A DNA stretch of 18,858 bases from Pavlovales sp. CCMP2436 (lineage: Eukaryota; Haptophyta; Pavlovophyceae; Pavlovales): NCBI GenBank assembly GCA_026770615.1, contig MU631508.1, positions 178,398 to 197,255 on the forward strand. Reading direction: 5' to 3'. The position numbers and the translations under genes were made by a program. The first letter of the stretch is position 1. Every line of letters starts with the position of its first letter. Positions 8,813-17,300 of this stretch are shown piece after piece. The notes under the pieces are model-generated. The model worked only from the letters and a program-made list of their open reading frames with translations, had not been told where the DNA came from and ran no database searches.

Positions 8813-9031
8813 AGCTGCGCGCGCTGCGCGCGCTCCGCACGCGCGCTCCGCGCTCCGCGCGCTGCGCGCGCGCGAAGTTGCAACTAATAATCGTGTTTAT
8901 TACATATAAATATCCAATTAACGGCGCGGCGCGCGCTACGCGCGCGCCGCACTGTTAACTCTCTCTCAGGGCCCCACGGATAACTTACGGCCGGGGGCCC
9001 GGGCCCCCGCGGGCCTCCGGCCCGGGGCCCC
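8813..9031. repeat. GC-rich palindromic blocks
   Basis: Three clusters: a GCGCGC/CTCCGC alternating block at about 8813-8873; a near-perfect hairpin at 8926-8950 (arms GCGGCGCGCG and CGCGCGCCGC); and a 16-bp perfect palindrome GGGGGCCCGGGCCCCC at 8993-9008 followed by further CCGG/GGCC palindromes. GGGCCCCACG occurs on both sides of the last cluster (about 8969 and 9026). Confidence 0.8.
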
Positions 9032-9033
9032 AC

Positions 9034-9041
9034 GAATATTC
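9034..9041. promoter_or_regulatory. Possible heat-shock element core
   Basis: GAATATTC, i.e. GAAnnTTC, about 300 bp upstream of a gene with Hsp20-like units. Only two of the usual three units are present and the word is short, so this is suggestive only. Confidence 0.2.
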
Positions 9042-9336
9042 TCCGTACGTTACGCCTATTCTAAGAGCCGGCTCGCGAGTCGCTGCGCCCAGACTCCTGG
9101 ATCTCTCGCAATCTCGAGGAGACTTTGAACTTGCTGACTCATATTTGATTTTGTTTCTATGTCGCCCGAGTGGTTTTGATAGTGTGGTTGGCTGGCTGGT
9201 TTCGATAACTGTTTGGTTGATGAGCGCATTGTGCTTGGGGTTCGAAACGTTAAAGAACTAAACTTTATTTTAAAAAGGGTTGATCGATCACTCTGTCCTC
9301 GCCCGGTCGCTCGCTCTGCCCGGGATCCACGCGCGC

Positions 9337-11115
9337 ATGACCAAAGTTGCCTCGCGGCTGCTGCCAGCGCTGCTGGCGCTCGCGCTCGTCACGCAGCCTA
9401 CCTACCAGCGCATTCCAGCGCGTCACCTGCCACGCCCGCCGAGCCCCCGCGGCGTCCAAGGCCCAGCCGCGTATGCAGCTGAGTAAGTACGAGGATGTCG
9501 CGCGCATCGCGATGGCGCTCGACCAGGCGGGCTAGGTTCTCCACGAAATCTTCGCCAAGCTGGCGGATCTCGACGTGCTCAGCGAGGGATTGCTCCACTG
9601 CGAGGAGGGGCCGCCAATTCCACTCGCCCAGCGTGCTCAGCGCGGAGGAGTGGCCGCTGCGCAACCGCGACCTCCTTCCGCGGCCCACCGCCACTCGATA
9701 TCTAGTCCGTCAGCCACCGACGCCCCTCCTTTGCTCACTCCCAGCTGCACGCTGTCATTCTCTCAATGCTGCGCACTGAAGCGCCTCCGTTTACCCTTCT
9801 CGCCCTGCCGCCAGGTACACCTCCGACGGCGCGGCGCAGATTCTCGTCTCCGGATCTCTGAGGACGGCCTGGCCCTCGCCCTCACCGGCTCAACTCCCTC
9901 CGTCGTTGGTCAAACGTCGGACGGGCGCACGCTGCTCAGCCGCTCGGTAATGCTCCCGCGGAAAGTCATCCACCCTGATGAGATCACATCGTGCGTCAAC
10001 GAGCTCGGGCAGATCACCATCTCCGTACCGGCCTCTGCGCTCGAGCCATCCGTTCCCAATCCCGCTCCGACGCCCGCGCAAGCGCAGGCCAAGCCAGGCT
10101 GGTCCCGCTCTCCCAGCGGCAAGCCTCTCGGCAAATCCTTCTCCCGTATCTCTGCCTCGGCTGTCAATGCGAAGAAGGTAGCCCCTGTCGCCAAAACCGC
10201 AGCGGAGCCGGCGCAAAAGTCTGCCCCAGATGGCTTGCGCTCCGATCAGATGAGCTCCGACCAGAAGATCGGCGAGTCGGATGACGGGCTGGTGGACCTG
10301 ACCGACGCGTTCGCCGTAGAGGAGGAAAAGCAGGTCCGATCACTGACTTCACGGCTGACTTCACTGACTAGCTGCCTATTCCACGTTGTGTGTGCTGACT
10401 TGGCCCCTCTATCGCACAGTCTTGGGACGAGTATGCGGAGCTCGGCGTGGAGGAAATGGTGATGACTTTGCCAACGTTGCCGCTGCGCGTGCATCGCGGG
10501 GAGACGGCCTTCGCAGTGAACCTCAACGGGCTCTCAGACAAGAACCTCAAGGTGTGCGCAGTCACTGTTCGATGCAGACACTGGGCTCGCCATCTGCGGG
10601 CGCACCAAGCTCACTCCGCCCTGCTTCATCCCACCATTGCATCCATCCCTACCTCCCCTCGTCTAGATTGATCTGCACGGCAAGACCCTCCACACCTCCG
10701 GCCAGTTCGTCGACGGAAATCTCAAGCGCTCCGGCAAAACCCTTCTCCTCAACTGCACGATCAAGTTTCCGCGCACCGTAATCCTCACGAGTGGGGTCCG
10801 CGCGACTCTGCAGTCCTGCCGGCCACCTCGAGGTGGGTGCTCCTGCCCTGCATATCCGCTCAACTGCTCTATGCCTGCGCCTGCTATCTGCGCGCGCATT
10901 CCTCATATCCCGCCACCATCACGTCTGTCTGTCTGTACGGATTCACTGCTCACTGTTTGCGCTCACTGCTTTCTCTGCAGGTGCTCGTTCCCTACTCGGC
11001 ATTCGCGCCCGACGACAAGCCGCGCTCGCTTGCGATCTCAGTGCGGCGCGTGGCGCCGCAGCAGGTGGCCGAGGCCGAGGCGAATGAGATGGCCTTCCAG
11101 GTGGACGGGATCTAA
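9337..11115 (+). CDS. Protein with two alpha-crystallin/Hsp20-like units
   Basis: Likely a small-heat-shock-like chaperone, though not certain. Well-supported exons: 9815-10333, 10420-10551, 10667-10795 and 10981-11115 (all phase 0). Unit 1 (about 9870-10040) has SVMLPRKVIHPDEITS then GQITISVP, the usual end of an alpha-crystallin domain. An Ala/Pro/Lys linker follows with VDLTDAF. Unit 2 (10420 onward) has AVNLNGLSDKNLK, IDLHGKTLHTSGQ and FPRTVIL, again in alpha-crystallin order. The 5' half is uncertain: ATG 9337 opens a signal-peptide-like MTKVASRLLPALLALALVTQ, and GAGTAAGT at 9483 looks like a donor to CTAG at 9535, giving a Ser/Arg-rich stretch. The exon 2 end (before 9815) is unresolved. 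The exon 5 donor could also be GTGGGT at 10833, but that breaks the frame of the last exon. Confidence 0.5.
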
Positions 11116-11536
11116 ATTTCGGCCATACCCTCCACTTTGCACTGCAAGCTTCATCTGACATCAGCACGTCGCATCCGAGGCGGAACTCCGCCAAGTCTCG
11201 AGAGACGCCTCGTTACGTCACAAACTTGGCAGATTTCTATTAGGTCGTGAATAAGTCGTGAATAATCTAACTATGGCGCATACAGCTCTCGCCATATCTA
11301 GTTAGTTCAATGCACGAAATAAAGGTACGTGGCGACGTGTGTCCCACATCCTTTATCAAATTCCGGATTAAATAGGATTGGGCTCAGGAATGGGAAAGTA
11401 CGGGCGCTGTGCCTATAATAACGTCCAACACTGTGTACCCTTTTCGTCTACGTGGAGGTACTCCCCGAAGCCTATGTTCGCAAAACTGCGATCTTGGGCG
11501 CCAATGGTGTGAGTACCAACTTCTTATAAAATATAA
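11116..11536. other. Convergent spacer with poly(A)-like signal
   Basis: Lies between two convergent stop codons, so it holds both 3' ends. AATAAA at 11318-11323 could serve the plus-strand gene. AGTCGTGAATAA-type words are repeated at about 11246-11265. No ORF of note. Confidence 0.6.
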
Positions 11537-14254
11537 CTATAAGAGCACGTCGAGGGGGACGGGGCGGACGGTGACGACGACGTGCTGCGCGTGCGCGGCG
11601 AGCGCTGCCTCGAGCTCGCGCCGTCCGATCCCCGGCGCGCGCCAGAGCAGCTCCGACGGCCGGTTGGTTCCGTCTAGCAGCGGCGCGAGCCGGCACAGCT
11701 GCGCGTACCGCCGCTGCTGCGCAGCGACCGCCTCCACGCTGCCGGCGGCCGCGGCCGCGCCCGCGGCGGTGAGCGCGCCCTGCCCCGCGCCGTGCGGCGG
11801 CGGCGCGGGCGGCGGCGGCGCGGAGACGAGGAGGGGGAAGGGTGCGAGCTCGAGTAGCAGCCCCAGTCGCACCAGCTCGAGCACGCGCGAGACGAAGCGC
11901 GCCTGCCGGTCGGCGCCGGCGGGCAGCGCGTCGAGGTGCGCGCCGAGCGGCCGCGCCGAGCGGCCGAGCGTCGCCGCAACGTCGACGCCAAGTACGGCGT
12001 CCAGCCCGAACGCGCCGTCGACGGCGGCGGCAGGTATGCCGTCGGCCGCGGCGGCGGACTCGGCGGGCGCGCGCAGGCAGAGCACCGTCTCGCGCGTTAT
12101 CGGCGAGATGAGCCGCGCGCGGCCCCAGCGCATGAGGTGGCCGGCCGCCGCGAAGACCTCGGGCAGCGGCAGCGCCAGCAGCTCGGCCACCTCGGCGAGC
12201 GCGCGCAGCGGCGAGCAGGCGGCGGCGAGCGCGCGCACCGCCGGCGAGCCGTCGGGCGGCAGCACGCGCAGCAGGGCGGGTAGCTCGCACAGCAGGAGCA
12301 GCGCGTGGTAGGGGCGCGCGCGCAGCGGCCGGCCGCTCGCCGCGTCGATGGGCGGCGGGCGCAGCGGCAGCCACGCCACCGCCTGCGCGGCCGCGGCGAG
12401 TGCGCGCGCGCCGCCGCGCAGCTCGCCCAGCGGCGTGCGCGCCCCGCCACCACCGACGCCGCCGCCGTCGTCGCCGTCGCCCTCACGCGCGCCCTCGTCG
12501 CCGCCGTTGCCGACGGGCGGGCTCGCCGCCCTGCCGCCGCCGCCGCCGCCGCGCGCGCCCTCCGCCAGGGAGATCGCCAGCCCCTCCGCGCCCCGCGCGC
12601 CGCCCGCCGCGCGCACCGCCCCCCCCTCGCCGCCGCCGTCGAGGCGCGCGAGTCCACCGCACTCGGTGAGCGCGGCGGCGGCGGCGGCGAGCGCGGCGGC
12701 CCTGCTCTCGGCCGGCAGCAGCGCGAGCGCCGCCATCGCCGCCGCCGTCGCCTCCACCTCCACCGCCGCGCCCGCGCCGCCGCGCCCGCCGCCGTGCGCC
12801 GCGGGGGGGGTCACGCCGCCGCCGCCGCCGCCGCCGAGGCCGCGCGCGAGCTGCGGGCGGGTCGGCTCGGGCGGCTCCACCCACAGCGCCACGCGCCCGT
12901 TGAGGTGCAGCCGCGCCGCCTCCGCGCCGCGCAGCACGCGCAACGCGGCGACGAGACACCAGCCGAGCGAGCGGTTGTCCGCGCGCCCGAGCTGCGCCTC
13001 GGTAAGGGAGGTGACAGCCATGGCGCCCATCGCCGCGCGCGCCGAGCCGCCGACGTCGCCAGCTGCGCCGAGCGAGGCCGCGGCGACGGGCGGGGTGGCC
13101 AACTGCGCCGCAGCGAAGGTCACTCCCGCGCTGGGCGTGCGCAGCAGCGGCGCGGGTGGGAGCGTGGCCGCGGCGAGCGCCGTCGCCATGTCATTCAAGA
13201 GCGGCGGTGGGTGCGGCTGCGCCAAGACTGTTATGAACGGCGACGTGACCGACAGGTCGTACCAGCGCCGCGATGGGTCCTCGGAGGGGGCGCTGGGGCT
13301 CGCGCCGCTCGCGAAGCTGTGCGCGGCGCCGCACGCCGGCGGTCCCCGACCCGCGCCGTCCGCTGCGGCGCCCGCGCCCTTCGCCTCCACCTGCCGCACC
13401 TGCCGCCTGATCTGCCGCAGCTCAGACTCGAGATAGCCGCAAACCAGGCGCCCGGCGTCGCGGCCGCCGTGGTGCGCGCCCGCGCCGCGCAAGCCTCCGG
13501 CGTGGCGGCCGCCCTCCTCGTCGCCGTCGTCCTCGCCACTGCACAATTCGCCGCCGCCGAACCCGCCGCCGCCGAGCCCGTCGGTGTCCGTCTCGGCCGC
13601 CGCGTCCGCCCACCACTCGCCGCCGCCGCCGTCGGCGCCCCAGCCGTGCGCCGGCGCGTGCACGTCCGGGCGCCGCAAGTCGGGCAGCGAGTCTTGCTCC
13701 TGCTCGTAGGCGATCGCCAGGCTGAGGCTCGCCGCTGCGCGCGCGCACGCGCGGCGGAGCGCGCCCCCGTCCGAGCGCGCGGCGCGCGCGTCGAGCACAA
13801 ACACGACGTTGCACAGCTGCACGTGCTTGGACACGCTCGAGGCGCCGCTCGCGTCCTCGCCGCCGAGCTCGGCGCCGCACCCGCCTGCCCCCGCGCCGGG
13901 TGCGCGCAGCCGCGCGGGGTAGCCCACGAAGCGGAGCGGGCCGAGGGCCACGTCGAGCGTTCGGTCGCAGAGCGCCGGCTTGGGCGCCAGGATCTGCGCG
14001 AGCACGTCGGGCGCCACGTCGTCGAGCGAGTCGATCGGCCTGCGCTCGTGTGCCTCGTACCCGCCCGGCAGCCGCGCGTCCCCGGGCTCCGAGGCGCCCT
14101 CGTGCCCCCAGAGCGCCGCCACGGGCCCGGGCGGCGGGAAGCGGAAGGCGAGTTCGGAGCCGCGCGAGCCGGCCGTCACGAGGAGCACCGAGATCGGCTG
14201 CGGCCCCGCCGGCTGTATGGAGGGCGGCGCGCGGATGATCGGCACGGCCTCCAT
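11537..14254 (-). CDS. NPRL3: NPRL3, GATOR1 complex subunit
   Basis: Nitrogen permease regulator 3-like subunit of GATOR1, which with NPRL2 and DEPDC5 switches off Rag GTPases and TORC1 at the lysosome or vacuole when amino acids are short. One exon, 905 residues (human 569). The N-terminal longin domain (~18-200) has PISVLLVTAGSRGSELAFRFP, LAQILAPKPALCDRTLDV, RFVGYPARL and LCNVVFVLDARA. The middle has RADNRSLGWCLVAALRVLRG and AARLHLNGRVALWVEPPE. RPYHALLLLCELP (~640) and AGHLMRWGRARLISPIT follow, and the C-terminal winged helix has YAQLCRLAPLLDGTN and HAQHVVVTVRP, all in NPRL3 order. The excess length is Gly/Ala/Asp low-complexity inserts at ~195-265 and ~470-620. The ATG at 14254 is the only in-frame start before the longin domain apart from 14659, which lies inside HEATR5. 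Confidence 0.87.
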   Translation of the reverse strand: MEAVPIIRAPPSIQPAGPQPISVLLVTAGSRGSELAFRFPPPGPVAALWGHEGASEPGDARLPGGYEAHERRPIDSLDDVAPDVLAQILAPKPALCDRTLDVALGPLRFVGYPARLRAPGAGAGGCGAELGGEDASGASSVSKHVQLCNVVFVLDARAARSDGGALRRACARAAASLSLAIAYEQEQDSLPDLRRPDVHAPAHGWGADGGGGEWWADAAAETDTDGLGGGGFGGGELCSGEDDGDEEGGRHAGGLRGAGAHHGGRDAGRLVCGYLESELRQIRRQVRQVEAKGAGAAADGAGRGPPACGAAHSFASGASPSAPSEDPSRRWYDLSVTSPFITVLAQPHPPPLLNDMATALAAATLPPAPLLRTPSAGVTFAAAQLATPPVAAASLGAAGDVGGSARAAMGAMAVTSLTEAQLGRADNRSLGWCLVAALRVLRGAEAARLHLNGRVALWVEPPEPTRPQLARGLGGGGGGGVTPPAAHGGGRGGAGAAVEVEATAAAMAALALLPAESRAAALAAAAAALTECGGLARLDGGGEGGAVRAAGGARGAEGLAISLAEGARGGGGGGRAASPPVGNGGDEGAREGDGDDGGGVGGGGARTPLGELRGGARALAAAAQAVAWLPLRPPPIDAASGRPLRARPYHALLLLCELPALLRVLPPDGSPAVRALAAACSPLRALAEVAELLALPLPEVFAAAGHLMRWGRARLISPITRETVLCLRAPAESAAAADGIPAAAVDGAFGLDAVLGVDVAATLGRSARPLGAHLDALPAGADRQARFVSRVLELVRLGLLLELAPFPLLVSAPPPPAPPPHGAGQGALTAAGAAAAAGSVEAVAAQQRRYAQLCRLAPLLDGTNRPSELLWRAPGIGRRELEAALAAHAQHVVVTVRPVPLDVLL

Positions 14255-14314
14255 CCCGCACCCGTGCAGCGCGGCGACGAGGCACCAGCCGAGCGAGCGG
14301 GTGGTCCGCGCGCC
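12941..14314. repeat. 48-bp NPRL3 coding segment duplicated into its promoter
   Basis: Plus-strand 12941-12988 (inside NPRL3, encoding RSLGWCLVAAL on the minus strand) recurs at 14266-14314, upstream of the NPRL3 ATG, with about four differences. Shared core: CACCAGCCGAGCGAGCGG. The upstream copy would read RSLGWCLVAAL in the same frame but has no start codon before it. The two copies are in direct orientation about 1.3 kb apart. Confidence 0.92.
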
Positions 14315-14350
14315 AGCGGGTCCGCACAAAATAGAAGACTGCCCAGCAGG
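14255..14350. promoter_or_regulatory. Compact bidirectional promoter, NPRL3/HEATR5
   Basis: Only 96 bp separate the divergent ATGs. About half is the 48-bp segment copied from the NPRL3 coding region; the rest includes AAAATAGAAGAC (about 14328-14339), the only AT-rich patch. No TATA box in a useful place. 5' UTRs must be very short or overlap the opposite gene. Confidence 0.65.
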
Positions 14351-17300
14351 ATGGCCGCTCCGGGGCCCGGCAGTGCACTCGGGCAGGCACTCGCCGCGCT
14401 CGACCAACAGGTGGCGAGCTCCAAGCAGGCGGGCAAGCCCGAGGCCTCCGGTCCGCCCAAGGGCGCGGCCCGCCGGTTGCAGCTGCTCGCGGAGATCGAG
14501 CGCCGCCTTGTCCAGGAGGAGCGCGCGAATGTCGAGGCGCTGCAGTCCGAGGTGTGGCTTCTCATTGCCCCCCTCTCCGCCCCCCTCCTTGGTGCTTGCG
14601 CGAGGCGTGGCACGACGAGCAGCCACCCTCTCGGCGTCACAGTAGCCGCTGACGCACACACGCGACCTCCACCCCCCCCCCTAGGTTGAGCGCGTGCTTG
14701 GCGCCACCCTCGCCGTCGCGACCGGCCCGATCCTGCGCAGGCAGCTGGGCCGATGCTACGCAGTGCTGTACGAGCGCGGCTCGCGCGTGTCCATGTATGC
14801 CGTGACGGGCAATTTGCTGAACCAGCTCGGCGCCAAGGGCCAGGCCGTGACACCGCCGCCGCCTGTCGCGCGCGCTGCGATGGCGAGTGTGCTGGGTGCG
14901 GTCTGTGAGGAGCATGGCATGTCGATGCCCTCCATCGTGCGAGAGGCCGTGCTGTGCCTGCTCAAGGTATGCGTTGCTGTGCTAGGCGAGGAGGGAGCGT
15001 CCAAGGGCTGTGCGGTGCAGTCGCAGCGTGAGGCTTCCTTCCTTCCGTTCTAGATTTTGTGTCTGTTGTCGCCTGAGCCAGCCTGCCTGCTGCTGTGCCT
15101 TGCCCGGTAAGCACTATCTTATATCTCCTCCCTCACTGTCCGCACTATTCTCCCTGGCCGTCCTCCTTGAGTGTCCGCAGTCAGTATCATTCACACAGCC
15201 CCCCCCCCGCCCCCCTGCCGCCTGGCTTGAGCTCCCATAATTATGGGACTTGACCACGGGTAGGCGATTGCCGCCCTCGTTATTAGAACGAGGCGGCTGG
15301 GCGAGCAGCGCATGAGCGCACGTCATTCTAATTGCATACCCTTAACACCACCCCCCTCCTCCCCCCCCCAGGTGGCCAAGGCCGCCACTGCGCCTGCTGA
15401 CGGCCCCCTCCGTCTGGCATCGCTCGAGGCGCTGCGCGGGGCGCTGGAGGGCGCCGGGCCCAAGAACATGACCACAAGTGATTCTTATATCTGCTGTCCA
15501 GTGTGTAACACTATGTCTGCTGCCCACTGTCTGCTGCCCACTGTCTACTGCCCTCCCTGACCCCACCCCCCCTCCCCCCCGCTCCGACCGCCACCAGTTG
15601 CGCAGGCGGAGGCGGTCAAGGTGCTGCGCGCAGCCGCCGCCGCGCCGCAGCCGTCCGGTCCCACACCCGCTCCGCCCGCGAGGGGAGGAGGAGGGGCGTT
15701 CGGGGGGGATGAGGCGTGCCGGTGTGTTTGATTGCTTACTGTTGATTGTTGATTATTTCAAGATGGCTGACTGTTGATTATTTGAATTGTTTGAGTCGGG
15801 GGAGACGCGGATTGCCGTTGCCTTTCGATGATAGCAGATCTACGATTTACGATTTACGATTTACGATTTACGATTTACGATTTACGATTTATGATTTACG
15901 ATGTATGATTAATGATTGAGTCAGGGAGAGGCGAGGCTTGCCGTTGCGCTGTTTAGTTTTTGTGTTGTGTTTATACATACATTTATACATGTGTGTGTGC
16001 AGGAGTGAATAAGAGTTGATGGTGTTATTCTTATTAGAGGTGGAGTTAGATGAGAGGGAGTATTTCGTATGATGCATGATTTATTTTATATGATCAGAGT
16101 CAGGGGGGCGACGAGGCGTGCGTGTGCGATAAGTATTTTATGGTTGAATAACTCTTGCTCGTATGAATAACAGGTGTGCGGTGCTCAAGTGCGTGCATCC
16201 CTCTCGAACTATATTGCTATTATTATTTCTACTATTCTCATGAAATTAGCGTTATTATTACTATTATTAATATGAGTAATGCCCCCCCCAGGTGTGCGGT
16301 GCTCAACTGCGTGCCCCCTCTGGTGGCGAGCGCAGAGGAGTTGTGGGAGGGGCAGGCTGACACATTGGACGCGCTCGTCAACTTATGCGTCAAGGTAATC
16401 CTTTACTCTTAGAAGTAGAAATGCCCCCCCCCCTCCTCATTTTAGAAATGCCCCCCCCCCTCCTCATTTTAGAAATGCCCCCCCCCTCCTCATTTTATTC
16501 TTGCTGTGGGTGGGGCAGACGGACATTTTAACCGTGCTCGTCAACGTATGCGTCAATGTTGCAGCTCTCTCCCCCCCTATCCCCTTCCGCCACCCCGCCA
16601 CCCCCCGCCAAACCCCCCCCCTCTCGTCACCGCCTCACGCTTTCCCCCTCCCTCCTCCCCCGCCCCGCCCCCCCCCGCAGCACTTGGAGGACCCCTTGCC
16701 CTCCGTCCGCGCCACCGCCTCGCGCTGCCTCGCCGCCGCACTTTTAAACGCAACGCTCGCTCCGGTGATTGTTGTTCTTAACCTATTGTTGCTGTTCTTC
16801 TTGTTGCCTTTGTTGCTGTTGCTATTCGTTGCTACCACAGTGAGAATCACTCTTCAGGTCTTCTTCTCCTCCTCCTTCTATCCGCCACACCCTAGGTCTC
16901 CGGTCATTTCCAATATTCAATATTCATTTTCAATATTCAATATTTACATGTTCACATTCATAACAATAGTTGTAATAATAATAATGATCATAACGATGAT
17001 GACAGGGCTTTCGCGCCTCCCGCGCTCCCCCCATCTCCTTCGCACGCGCGAGCGGACGCAGCGGGGGGGGGACGGCACTCAGCCGGCAGAAGTCGGACAA
17101 CTTGGGGGGAGGGATTAAGATCGGCCCGTTCAAGCTGGGGGTGAGCGTGGGCGGCGGAGGGGGCGGAGGGGGCGCCCCCCCAGAGTGCACTTTGCACGCA
17201 GCGCTCAACATCCTGTCGTCTCACTTCTGCAACAAGTCTGCGAGTCCCGAAACGCGCGCAGGGCTGGCGAGCGCGTACGTCGGTACGTACATTAATAGCG

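Larger units (their letters stand above)
8661..9336. other. Spacer upstream of the crystallin-domain gene
   Basis: AT-rich at first, then GC-palindrome blocks (annotated separately), then mixed sequence leading to the 9337 start. GAATATTC at 9034-9041 resembles a heat-shock element core. No convincing ORF. Confidence 0.5.

Noticed and set aside
9815..9900. Frameshift in the crystallin-like gene, from the frame reading YTSDGAAQILVSGS
   Set aside because: That frame looked attractive, but the alternative frame starting VHLRRRG at the same acceptor continues unbroken through exon 3, so no frameshift is needed.
12348..13436. 362-codon plus-strand open frame
   Set aside because: A second antisense shadow of NPRL3, Ser/Ala/Pro-rich with no family features; caused by scarcity of stops at very high GC.
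14255..14659. N-terminal extension of NPRL3 up to an ATG at 14659
   Set aside because: It would overlap HEATR5 exon 1 and intron 1 on the other strand and has no family resemblance; the longin domain begins just after the ATG at 14254.
12305..14689. 794-codon open frame on the plus strand through NPRL3
   Set aside because: It is the antisense shadow of the GC-rich NPRL3 exon: Arg/Ala-rich, no recognisable domain. Only its last part (from 14351) is real, as HEATR5 exon 1.
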